Below are positions 10,918-21,952 of a DNA stretch of 64,000 bases, one piece after another. Under the pieces are notes generated by a model, which saw nothing but the letters and a program-made list of their open reading frames with translations, did no database searches and was not told the DNA's origin. The stretch spans positions 3,224,001 through 3,288,000 of the forward strand of contig CP075496.1 in the NCBI GenBank assembly GCA_021613535.1, in the 5' to 3' direction. How positions within the stretch are numbered: the first letter of the stretch is position 1; every line of letters starts with the position of its first letter. Made by a program: the position numbers and the translations under genes. This DNA is from Adineta vaga. Lineage: Eukaryota > Rotifera.

Positions 10918-13645
10918 ATGTATCAACTACCGCACTATTCAGATGCGCTCAAACAATTTCCTTCAGCTGCATTGACAGCTTATTTTGCTTCAGGTGGTGG
11001 AAATCCCAATGGTGGAAATCCAATGGGTGGTGGTGGTCATCATCATTCATTGGCCGCAGCAGCTGCAGCAGCTGCTGCTGTTGTTTCACATAATAATCCA
11101 TTTTCTATTGATAATATTCTTGGTACACGTCCACGTATACCAGTACATTTATCACCTTATTATGCTTCACCTTCCGCAAGTAGTGCTCAAGCTGCTGCTG
11201 ATTTCTATTGTAAGTATTTCTAGATCTATATTCATCTAGATTACTTTTTTCATTCATTTCGTTATTTTTCCTTTTGGTCGTTATTCCTATCTCGAATCAT
11301 CAATGAACAGTAAAGGTGTTAAAGCGAAAACTTATGATAGATACATAGACATATTCTTTTCACGTTTTCTTGCACTCGATATTTGCATATGTTAAACGTG
11401 TTTAATTGTTGGTATGGTCAGTGATTCATTATAACTAGATGTTTATTTCCGAATCGTCACCTGGTTTTAGTAATAACGTCAAGTTATTGATGTTATTAGA
11501 CTGAATAGGACAAAAAAGTTCAAAGAGAAAATGATTGTTCATGTAAACACTAAAAGAAAGTAATGCTATCGGGCATACTACATTGATATACATGCAGAGA
11601 AGATGGAAGTTAATTAGATATAAATATATATGTAGTCTTTTTCTTTGAATGTTAAGAATTAAAATAAATAACTTGTTTATTTTAAGCATATCCCGCTTTA
11701 CAAAATTTCTTTGCTGCTGCAACAATGGCTCAAAATCATAAACGAAAACGACGACATCGAACCATTTTTACCGAAGAACAACTTGAACAATTAGAAGAAG
11801 CATTTAATCGAACACATTATCCTGATGTTATGATGCGAGAAGGTAAGGCTATCAAAAATAAATTATTCTTTCATAGTTTTTGAAGATTGATTTCTTTTGT
11901 CTATTTTAGATTTAGCAATGAAAATTGATTTGAAAGAAGAACGTGTTGAGGTAAATATATGAAATGAGAAAAAAAAGAAAGGAATTTTTGCCTATTGGGC
12001 TTATTAAAGACCGTGAGAAGCTTTTATCAGTATGTATGTCTAATGGCAGAAAGTACTTGGATGACAATGTCGAGTGTTTTAAAATCGTATTCATTTGTCT
12101 CTTCTCAAAGAAAGAATAAAGTTGATTTCTTTCACTGCCTCGAGGTGACAATATACAATCGATCGTTTTTTTCTCGATTGTTGTTGTTGACATGACGACT
12201 TTTCTCTTCGAATTGTTAGTATTGCTTCTTGTCTGAAAGAATCATCTATACTTCTGTCTGTTTCTCTTTATTGACAGAAGCAATTGCACGATTTAGTTCA
12301 TCGTTTGCCAATTATCCGCTGATTGCTATCTAAATAAACTTGATTGAACCCAAATAAAAGATCAACTATTCTTTCTTCTTGAAAACTATGAACAATAGAA
12401 ATGAATGCGGGATCATCCAAAGACAAATCCTCGTATGCATTTCATGTTCGTACTCTTGATGTTGAAGAGATTTTTTCCATTTCCTTTTAACATCGCCTAC
12501 TTATCATTGAAGCTTTGTATTCCATTACATCCGATTGCTCTTTTCTTTGTATTAGTATGAAGAAAAAAAAGATCTCGATTGAACGATATGAAACAATAAT
12601 TTCTATTTGTTGTTATTTCGATTTTTGTTTTGTTCAATGAACCATTTCTTTTTCTCTGTCTATTGCCGCTAATAGGCTAATAATTTATACAAATACATCT
12701 TCATGCCATGAACACTACCGGTTAGATCTTCTGATCGAATGAATATCTATATATCATTTATATACTTCCGGAAAATAGTCAATTGTTTGTTGATATGTTA
12801 TCGATTCATGTATATAAATGATGTTCTAGATGGATAATTTGACTTGATTCATTTTTATGCATGAACACACATGAAAGAGAAGAAAAATGTACAATGGACA
12901 TAAATGAATGTACCGTAAGACATTATGACCAATCCGTAGACAGAAGAAAGAATATTGATAGGTTACACCTGCAATTTTAGAAATTTATTACTTGCAATGA
13001 GATAAAAGAAAATATTTACATTTCTTTTTCTTCCATCTAGGTTTGGTTTAAGAATCGTCGTGCCAAATATCGGTATGTATCAATATAAACATTTGTAATT
13101 TGATTAAATTTACATTGTCTTTGTAGAAAGAAGAAACGTGAAGCAACAGATCGATGTAAGTATTTGATGCATCATTGAATCGTTTTTCTGATCTGTTTAA
13201 TATAATGTATTAAGGTCGTCGTGAAACGCTCGATAAATCTCAACGAACTGATGGTGAAAGTACTGCAACAGGTTCATCAACACCAAGTGCAAATTCAAGT
13301 TCATCACTCAGTAGTGTGGGCCATGAAACAACAACAAATAATGATCATTCATCTTCAACATCACATAATCATGTTGGACGTCCTACAACATCAATTTCTG
13401 GAGCACATAGTACTAGTTCAAGATCGGAATTATCGCCTGGAATTTCATCAGCACATTCTCCAACATATACACAACAACCGTTAGCTTTAACAACATCGAA
13501 TACACGAATAAATTCCAATAATGATGATGATGATGACGACGATGATAATGATTTTCATAATTCGTCTCCTCGAAAAGAAACTTTTCCTATCAATCATATT
13601 CGACAACAACAACCATCGATTACTGGACCTTATGTTAAATTCTAA
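10918..13645 (+). CDS. GSC: Goosecoid-type homeobox transcription factor
   Basis: Six exons: 10918-11209, 11687-11842, 11910-11950, 13041-13072, 13127-13155, 13215-13645; 326 residues. The N-terminal PFSIDNIL (residues 61-68) is the goosecoid/engrailed-homology repressor motif, after glycine, histidine and alanine runs. The homeodomain (about residues 117-176) reads [20 protein letters not shown], then HYPDVMMRE, and ends [17 protein letters not shown]. Lysine at homeodomain position 50 (WFKNRR) is the goosecoid/bicoid-class DNA-specificity residue. Introns cut the homeodomain after MRE, after VE and after AKYR; the one before WFKNRR is 1,090 bp. The C-terminal tail is S/T-rich with a run of eight Asp. 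Goosecoid represses transcription in axial and foregut/anterior patterning. Confidence 0.94.
11951..13040 (+). other. 1.09-kb intron inside the goosecoid homeodomain
   Basis: Most introns here are 45-65 bp; this one is about twenty times longer and the first goosecoid intron is 477 bp. No coding frame or repeat explains the length. Intronic enhancers or a small non-coding RNA are possible; nothing specific is visible. Confidence 0.6.
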
Positions 13646-14294
13646 ATCCTTCCGAAAATAAAATATCGTTTTCTTTTCTTTTTCTTTTGTGTTATTGTTG
13701 TGTGTGTGTGTGTGTGTGTATAGTATTTCTGCTAATGCGATTCTTTATTTTCTAGTTTTTTTGCCCTTGAACAGTGACATACTTCCTGTTGGCAATAAAA
13801 TCATTAAAAAAAACACATCAACTTTGATTTGTACAATTCATTGTTTTATCATATATGATCATTGATCCTGCTGTGATCGATTGCGTCTATTAATTAATTC
13901 GAAATCTGATTTGAACAAAAGAAGAAAGAAGGTAGCGTTTATGGTTGAATGAAAATTTAAAATATGGCGGTGTAAGGAAGAAGAGAAGGATATGTTTTCT
14001 TATGTCCATGGGAAAGACATTTGATTTTCTCAACTTGTATTTATTTATTAAAGAGATAGAAAAAAAATGAATTGAGAAGAAAAAGTCAAGTGAAGAGATT
14101 AATTTAATCATATTAAGCTTAGCTTTTTCAACTTTTAGAGTATGAAATAATTGGAAAGATAAAATGGCATTTCTAGTTTTTTCTTTATAACTGTGAAATA
14201 TCACTATAGTCTCTTTGAAGAACATTCTATAGTTTCGAATGAAATGTTTTTGTTTTATAATAAGACAAGATTATATTCAACAACATTGAAACTT
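13646..14294. other. Convergent intergenic region with (TG)n
   Basis: 3' flanks of goosecoid and the secreted orphan. AATAAA signals on the plus strand occur near 13655 and 13794. A (TG) microsatellite spans about 13698-13719. No gene seen. Confidence 0.6.
13698..13719 (+). repeat. (TG)n microsatellite
   Basis: About ten to eleven uninterrupted TG units in the goosecoid 3' flank. Confidence 0.9.
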
Positions 14295-15598
14295 TCATAT
14301 AAAAGAAATTCTTGTTTTTTCTGCTCGACAATTTTGATGATCATACCATTCATGTATAAGATCTACATCCATTGAGATAATATCATCAATCAATAATGGA
14401 TTAAGTAATTTGCCAATTTCTTCTCCAATTTTCACTGTTGTATTACATGCAAACGGTGGAAGATCATTTTTTTCTGCTTTACTATATCGTGCAATACCTT
14501 TCATATCTTCTTTCCAAAGATGAACAATAAAAGTAAATGATGATTTCAATGATTCATTTCTACGATGTAAATAAATAATTATAGATTTGAAAAAATAAAA
14601 TTTCCATCTTACTTGCAAAGATTTCCATCTATATTTACTTCGAATGTTTCAATTTCAGTTAAACTATGATTCGTTGGAATATGATGAAGACGAGTACGTG
14701 GCAATAATTTCAATGTTGTATTAAAAACTTCTATTCTGCTGTAGAGAACTTTCAATACAGGTTCATGAGTATCGCGTATATGTAAAGGTAGAATTGGAAA
14801 TATACATTGAATGATATAATCATATTTACATGAAACAAGTGTTTCATCAATATAGACAAGAAATCGACGTAATAATGATGCTTGTGTACCATAGATAACA
14901 AATGTTTCATTACTAAAAAGCGTAAATTTTGTTTTGGATATTTGATAATTCGTCGTATATTCCATTGATTTTGGATTACGTATATAACTTTGATCAATTC
15001 GCCAAATATTCGTTTTTGATTGATTAAATTGAAATATTTGTTCACTAGGAAATATCAATTGAATTTTATTATCTAACAATGTTGTATTATATTCTGATGA
15101 TTGAAGAAATAACATAAATGTCATTTCACCATTCGTTGCAATGGCAATATGTTGCTGTTGATTTTCAGTATTAAGATTGATTAATAATGCCCATCGTGAA
15201 CGATAATATGAATATTCATGATAAACATTTCGAATAAGATCATCAAGTGAACAAAGTTCAATACCATGTAAATGAAGTTGATTAACTTGAATAGATGTTC
15301 GAATTAAATGATTTAAATGTATACGAATTGTTCGAAAATATTCTTGATCCGTAGGACAAATTGATGAAAATGTTTTTTCCTGATTTTCAAGAATCAAATT
15401 CGATGATTGACAATCCAAACTTATTTGATCATATCTATTCGAATGGATTCGAAGACTAGAGAAATTGTATTGAAAATTTGTACAATTTCCACTTGAAGTA
15501 TATTTAGAATTAAAATGAAATAATTCATCGATAGATAACTGTCCATGAGTAACAACAAAGATAAGAAATAAGTAGAAAAGCATGATTGTATTCTTCAT
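14295..15598 (-). CDS. Secreted orphan protein, possibly NIDO-like
   Basis: Two exons: 14613-15598 and 14295-14559; frame closes at 416 residues. The start is the Met before a clear signal peptide (KNTIMLFYLFLIFVVTHGQ); the frame stays open 20 codons upstream to another Met, but that would bury the signal. The mature part has many Asn-x-Ser/Thr sites and scattered cysteines, consistent with an extracellular glycoprotein. A central stretch (ALLINLNTENQQQHIAIAT, then NGEMTFMLFL) faintly recalls the NIDO pattern of a Trp/Tyr strand, NTxQ, ATNG and SF-hydrophobics, but this is weak. No transmembrane segment or GPI tail is evident. I do not recognise the family. Confidence 0.75.
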
Positions 15599-16135
15599 AT
15601 GAAAACCTTTCTTTTGATTGTAAGATATTCGATCGGATGAAAACCTTTTTATTTTCATATGATTTTAGTGATATGAGATGAATGAATCAATATTCGATGA
15701 TTAAGTAGAAAGAAAAGAATTGAATAACATCCTGATTAAAATGCCATATTCTTAGTAAGGATTGAATCTATATACTTTAGATTAAATTTCTTCATTGTTA
15801 TATCAATCTATATATTCTGATTCGTCATAAAAAATATCAATAACATTGATAATGATATTAAAATAAAGAATATTCAGTTAATGAGAGATTTAATCAAAAC
15901 TTAGACATTTATTTGATAGGAAAAAAACAGTTTTCACCTTGATATTCATTATGAGTCATCTTCACTTTGATTATCATAGTTAAAATGTGATTGATAGAGA
16001 AAAAAATATCATACTTGTTTTTGTTGTTTTACGTCGATACAAATAAAAAATGGTTTGAATAAAGTTTTCATACTCTTACACTATTATACATTTATCATCG
16101 TTTTGCTTTTTGATCGTACTTTTAAATAGTTTACT
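15599..16135. other. Divergent intergenic region
   Basis: AT-rich sequence between the divergent secreted orphan and the B-box gene. No coding frame or recognised element. Confidence 0.5.
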
Positions 16136-17161
16136 ATGACGTCTACTGCAATACGGAGAGAATGTACAAAAGGTCAAGAATGTAAACAAGCCGGTGTTGC
16201 TCATTGTGAAGGATGTTTACAAACATTTTGTATTAAACATTTCAATGATCATCGTCGTTCATTAGATGAAGAATTGAATGTTCTATCTGGTGAATATGAT
16301 GACTTTAGGACAACATTGAATTTAGAAGCTGCTAGTCCTTTTATAACAATACGTCTTCGAGAGATTGATCAATGGGAAAGCAAATCGATTGAACAGATTC
16401 AACAGAAAGCAAATGATTTACGTGAAGAATTATTACAATTAAAAGCTGTTCATATCGAAAGTTTATCAACAAAATATCAAGGTTTAACTCAGCAAATCAA
16501 GGAAAGTAGAAATAAAGATGACTTTATCGAAATGGATATTGAACGTTGGTCTAAAAGACTTGAAGATATGAAATCGAATCTTATTTCATCGACAACGATT
16601 ATTCTTGCTCAACATCAAAATGTACCATTGATAGCAAATCTCTCCGTGGATTTTTTATGGACAGGAAACGAACTATTCGATCGGGTTCATAGTGATGACG
16701 TACAAATCGAACAAGATGGCGAAGTAGTTAAAGCTTTGAGTTTTTTCATGACAGCAAATGAAATACGCGGCAAAAATAATTATGCATTTGGTTGTCATAA
16801 GATTCGTCTACGAATTGAACATCTAACAAAACAATGGACATTCTTAGGAATTAATTCAGCACGAATTCCTTTACAAAAATCTTCCTACGAAGCAAAATCT
16901 GCATATGGATGGTGCAATAGTAATTACATCTATGTCAAAGGAAAATCTCAACTGAATAAAACAGATTCACCCATTGAAATGGATGTTAATGATTTCATTA
17001 CATTAATTTTCGATTGTGATAATCGTCAAATTTCGATGATTAACGAACGTACTGAAGTGAGACATAATTTGACTGTGAATACAAATCATTGTCCATTTCC
17101 TTGGCAATTACATGTTGCACTTCGAAATCGTAATACTTCGATTCGTATTTTATCAACATAA
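16136..17161 (+). CDS. B-box/coiled-coil protein with SPRY-like C terminus
   Basis: Single-exon gene, 341 residues. The N terminus is a B-box-type zinc finger: CxxxxxC (CTKGQEC), then CEGCLQTFCIKHFNDHR with the C/H spacing of B-box 2, at residues 9-41. A coiled coil follows (about 75-165, e.g. IEQIQQKANDLREELLQLK). The C-terminal 150 residues have alternating hydrophobics and a W/G pattern (KQWTFLGINSARI, AYGWCNSNYIYVKG, ITLIFDCDNRQISMIN) resembling a divergent SPRY/B30.2 fold. There is no RING, so it is not a canonical TRIM E3 ligase. From memory, similar B-box plus coiled-coil proteins are abundant in bdelloid rotifers. An AATAAA signal lies about 30 nt past the stop. Confidence 0.8.
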   Translation: MTSTAIRRECTKGQECKQAGVAHCEGCLQTFCIKHFNDHRRSLDEELNVLSGEYDDFRTTLNLEAASPFITIRLREIDQWESKSIEQIQQKANDLREELLQLKAVHIESLSTKYQGLTQQIKESRNKDDFIEMDIERWSKRLEDMKSNLISSTTIILAQHQNVPLIANLSVDFLWTGNELFDRVHSDDVQIEQDGEVVKALSFFMTANEIRGKNNYAFGCHKIRLRIEHLTKQWTFLGINSARIPLQKSSYEAKSAYGWCNSNYIYVKGKSQLNKTDSPIEMDVNDFITLIFDCDNRQISMINERTEVRHNLTVNTNHCPFPWQLHVALRNRNTSIRILST

Positions 17162-17566
17162 ATTTTATTTATTTATTTATTAATCGTTTGAATAAAACTA
17201 TTCTTTTATCATATATTTGATTCTGAAAGTACTTAGAATATGTAAAAAGAAAACCATGAGATGTCTAGTCATGTTTAATAATTCTGACGATCACGAAGAG
17301 CTTCGAAATAAATAGAATTATTTTTTCTAGTCTCTATTCAATTCCTTTGAATATTACACGTCCGTCAGATTATCGAATATGTCGGATGCGTGAATACCAA
17401 ATGAACTTCTTTAAAAATGATGTCACGTTGTCAAAACTTCGTTTACTCATAATCCAACAACAATTCTATTCATATAAACTCATTCTAAGACAAATGATCA
17501 ATTCACATGAATGATTCATCGTAGTATTAATTAAAAAAGAACAATTCAGTCTCGAAACTATAATCA
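17162..17566. other. Intergenic region
   Basis: Tandem same-strand spacer with the poly(A) signal of the B-box gene near 17191. Nothing else recognised. Confidence 0.5.
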
Positions 17567-18423
17567 ATGGATTTCAATGATGAGCATACTATTAGCATAT
17601 CAGATTCAGTTGTAAACACGGAACCTTTTCGATTCGATTTTGAACATGTGAAATCGTCTACATCCTTAGAAATAACTCATACGAATTATTTACAAATGAA
17701 TATAAGTGAACCATTAAATCAGGCATTAATTTATGTCTTAATTTATCAACCACATGATGCTATTGAATTTATTGCTAGTAAGTAAAATATCGACTATTGT
17801 GTTTCTTCTTAGACAAACATTTTCTAATCTGATTACAAGAAGAAGAATAAGTATATATCTATTCATCAGCGATATTCACCTTCATTTAATCGGAAATAGA
17901 TTATTTCCGTTCGCGTGATAGAACTTTATAGTCAAAGGTCAGTATGTCAATCAAAGTTAATTTGTTAGATTTTCTTTCATGAATACTATTTTTAATTTTG
18001 TTTTTAAACCTACTAGATTTCTTAATCGATTGGTCACGTCGAAAAACGTATCAACAGTTAATAGCTCAAAATACAAATATCCCTTGTGAGAAACAAAATA
18101 ATAGCGAAGAAGAACAAAAGAAAAAATTGATTTTTCAATATGATAAACATGTTTTAACATCATATCAAGGTGATTGGCATGTTGATCCACGAACAGATGA
18201 TGAACGCGAACCATTGAATATAATTTTCGAACGAAAACAAGAAATCTATCGTCCAAATATTAAACAGTATATTCATACACATGATACAGCTAGTGAAACT
18301 GATCGTGATATAAGAAATAATTTCGATGATAATGAAACTCATATTTGTCATAATGATAATTTATCATCTTTGACATATTTCTCTCAGTTGAAGGACAAAA
18401 TCATCCGATGTAATGAATCTTAA
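17567..18423 (+). CDS. DPY-30-motif protein
   Basis: Two exons, 17567-17777 and 18017-18423; 205 residues. Residues about 44-85 match the DPY-30 dimerisation motif: YLQMNISEPLNQALIYVLIY, then QPHDAIEFIA, joined across the intron to NFLIDWSRRKTYQQL. The pattern YL...V...L..GL......P.DPIEFIA.FL is shared by DPY30, radial-spoke and other axonemal or A-kinase-anchoring proteins. The C-terminal 110 residues are charged, contain YQGDWHVDPRTDDERE, and match nothing I know. A motif protein of this length is more likely ciliary or scaffolding than the short COMPASS subunit DPY30 (inference). The 239-bp intron is long for this locus. Confidence 0.75.
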
Positions 18424-19260
18424 ATCAAAAAAAATTAAAGATCATTTGTGATGCTAAGAACAATTAGATTCTTTTCCTTGTGTGTGTCAAACAGATGCTT
18501 TCAATCGATCATCTTTTTTTTCTTTTGCATTCACATATAAATATATACGATTATGTTCACATGCAACTGGGCCAAATGAGTACACATACGCGACATATAT
18601 ATATACTCAACGGAGGTTGTTGAATCAATATTAAACATAGATTAAATGGAATAATAATCAGAAAAGAAATATGTATTTTACAGATTAAATTTTCTCTTCG
18701 ATTTTCTTTCTCTCTACATACACGCATGATTTCTTGGTGTTTATACATTATAGTTCGAGGTCATGATTACAACTGTATGTTATGTTCAGTAAAGAGAAGG
18801 CGATAACATAAACCTATCTGCCTACCTATCTATCTCTCAGAAACAGACATGCAACGCGACAAATTACTCTCTTAACTGGAGGAAAAAAATACTTCTTACG
18901 AGAATTATGCAATTGAGCAATCCTATGGCTTCAGATCGTGTCAGTTTCTTTTTTTCTTCTTCTTCTTCTTTTTGTTAACGAGAAAAAAAAACTAAGTGAC
19001 GAAGAACAATCAGAACTGATGTTCTCTTTGGGGGTCATAATCTAACAGGATAGTGACAATGAGAACTTTTTTTTACTATAAACTATACTTATCTAACTCA
19101 ATAAAAAGAATAGAATAAAAATCAAAAGGAAACATTGTTTTATAATCTTCGGTTACACTCTTAACCTCGATAGATGATTATGTGTATATATATAAGCGTA
19201 AAACATTCACTTTCCGGTTATGGTGTATTTATGCCTCAAGCAATGGTATTATTTAAATAT

Positions 19261-19289
19261 GTTGAACACATACCTATATAGTGTTCAAC
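19261..19289. repeat. Perfect inverted repeat (9-bp stem, 11-nt loop)
   Basis: GTTGAACAC at 19261-19269 and its exact complement GTGTTCAAC at 19281-19289. No T-run or neighbouring gene assigns a role. Confidence 0.7.
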
Positions 19290-19736
19290 GAAGTTTTTCT
19301 AATACTTTCTATTTGTCTTCGCACTAGTATTTTGCAAAGAAATAGATTAATATGACGAAAAACTAGTCTTCACTTTGAAAATTATAGGAAATGAGGTGTT
19401 TGATCGATAAAAGCAAGATTCATCCTTGAAAATAGACATTGATTATCTGTTTGATATATTTGTATTGTATAGTTCAATGGATGTCATTCTGTCAGTTAGT
19501 TTCTATGTCTGTCTATAAATCAATGAACTGTGTATAGCATGTATGTATGTGCAGTTCAAGCGACAAGGTCGATGTTTTACTAATGCTGTTGTCGTTGTTG
19601 TTGTAAGCTTCTATTCATGAACAGAACACTGATTGAATAATTTCAGGATTCTGACGAGCGATGATGATTATCCTTTTTTTCTCTTTCTGACGACAAGCCG
19701 ATCATGATTGAGCCATACACTCTTTTCGTTTCTTTG

Positions 19737-19803
19737 TTTCTCTCTCTCTCTGTCTCTCTCGTTCTTGTCGTTCTACATTTCTTCTCTTGCTCTCTTTCTC
19801 GCG
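19737..19803 (+). repeat. CT-rich tract
   Basis: Pyrimidine stretch of CT and CTTT units. Similar GA/CT tracts lie upstream of goosecoid and the GPCR. Possible promoter feature of an unannotated transcript. Confidence 0.6.
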
Positions 19804-19892
19804 CGTCATCTTCTAACTATTGCGGTGTTCATTCACTCGCTAGTAGTGCCACCCACTAGGCCCTATTGAAACATCAATACGTCATTATCATT

Positions 19893-19899
<7 letters not shown>

Positions 19900-19923
<24 letters not shown>

Positions 19924-19924
19924 T
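19900..19924 (+). repeat. (CAT)n trinucleotide repeat
   Basis: Eight consecutive CAT units in noncoding sequence. Confidence 0.85.
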
Positions 19925-21952
19925 TCTTCAGACAGCTTTTCAATATTATTTAAAAGAGAAATCTATCAACAAGAAAGGTAAGTTGTAATTTTTCTTTCTG
20001 AAACAATAGAATATCCAGCAGATGGTCTAATTGTTGATGAATTATTCTTTGCATCTGTGTTCCGGTAAACTACTTATAAAATACAGCTGAACTGAATAAC
20101 ACCTTTACTTCAAAAGAAAAGCGTGAGACAAGTGGAACGTATAGAGACGTTGTAGTTGATTAATTGACCTAGTCAGAAAATAATTGCCCATTGCTCTATC
20201 TTGATGCCAAACAATCACTGACATCCATGCAATCATGGAACTAACAGTGAGAAAAGAACAAAAAATGCCGCTCGTTTGACCAATTGACTTACATATGTAT
20301 ATAAACTACCTGTTCATATGAAAAGTGTGTGCGTGTGTTTGTGTTTGTGGAAGCAGATGGCCAGAAATACATATATTATGCAGTTCACTATGACCATGTC
20401 AAGACGTTTTTCTTGATAATTCTTTTTTTCTTTTATCATCTGACATTTGTGTACAAGACGCATTTACATAAGGTGAGTAGTTATTATATAGGCAAAAATC
20501 AATTTGTTTTTTGGGTACATCGATTGAGTGGTTCATTTGTTGTCAGCAGGAGAAGTAGTAACTTATGAAAATAAGGGAATATGTAAACATAAGTCAAGTA
20601 CAACCATGAAGGGTGAAGAGAAAAGAAGAGAAGGCGAAGACAACAGATGAAGAAGAACAAGCAGATATTGAGAAGAGAATTGATCATCATTTAGCAATGA
20701 AGATGCCAAAATTAACTGACTGACTGTTCAATAACTAAGCGCAATCATAATTCTGTATATACAAAGAGGAAAAAAGCGGCTGTCGTTACTGCTACCACTA
20801 GTACTAGTGCAAGTAGTAGTAGTACTACTACCACTAAAGCTCTGTTTAATGGACTGCGAACGGGATGTGATGTGTGATGCAATTCTCTTCTGACGACCTA
20901 ATTATCGACATAAGGTCGGGTCGAACAGATGAAACGGAAGAAAAAAAACGCGTGAGAGAAAAATAGCCTGATTGTATATACATATATATGTAACCACAAA
21001 TTTAGAACTTTCGTTAGATTCTTTTTTCTTTCCTTTTTTTTACATTTCAAATTTCGGGTTACTATTGTATCAATTGATTGTCTGTCCGCCCATCTCATAT
21101 TATGTCAATTGTGATTATGAATGACATTTTTATATTCGTTTATGAATAGAGTAACACGGAGTTTTTTTTCCTTCATTTTTTTAATATGTTCTAACGTGCG
21201 TGTGAACTCTAGATTTCAATCATTTTATATTCTTATCATACGCATTTGTGCGAACTAGAACATGTACTCTGTACATTGCTTCACATACATTTAGTAAAAG
21301 AAATTTGTAGAAAATACTTGAATGAATATATTCTGCGTCTCGTTTTTTTTACTACATAATCTGACACACTGCTCTGGTGTCACAATCGTTTCTTTCTTGA
21401 AGTTATTCAATGAATGTTGATCAAAGTAGTTGTTAATTGCGAACAGACCACTGACTTTGACCCTTCCGTCTCGTCCTGTACATATATATGTATATATATT
21501 CTATTTGATTTTATTGTTGCTAGCGAGTTGTTGAAGGAGGAGTTGCATTGATCGAGTCAGTGGCTTTGATGTGTGTACTACTAATGACGTTGATTGCAAT
21601 GCAAAAGCAAGACAAAAAAAAAGATCGATCATTGAATAGACTAAAAGTGGTCGTTGAACTGATTTCATTACACATTCACTCATTGTCGTCATTTTCGCCG
21701 ATAGGATACTTTGACGTTTATCAACACTTACTGATGACCTCTTGCCTCTCATGCTCTCTTCTATCTTTGAGATCGATGTATCAATCGTTTTGAACACGCA
21801 CACGAATGTTCACTCGCTCGAAATGGTTGTTTGACACGCATATATCTCGATTTGATTGTTTTATTTAAAATTTATATTAATATTCAGAAAGAGAAAAAGA
21901 ATCAATTTTTTATTATTAGATAAAGCGCATTATAAATTAATAGCATACGATT

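Larger units (their letters stand above)
18424..21952. other. 3.5-kb noncoding region
   Basis: No convincing protein-coding frame on either strand. It holds a CT-rich tract (about 19737-19803), a CAT repeat (19900-19924), a good 5' splice-site match at about 19978-19984 (AAG|GTAAGT), a 9-bp-stem hairpin (19261-19289) and short palindromic ACT/AGT triplets (20795-20836). It may contain a 5' UTR exon and promoter of the kelch gene, or regulatory DNA. Confidence 0.5.

Noticed and set aside
20329-20568. Plus-strand ORF with a hydrophobic segment
   Set aside because: Biased F/Y/H composition and an opposite-strand ORF of equal length over part of it; no supporting feature.
20795-20836. Palindromic ACT/AGT triplets
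   Set aside because: Simple-sequence palindromes of 12-16 bp made of one triplet and its complement; no flanking duplication or other sign of a mobile element.
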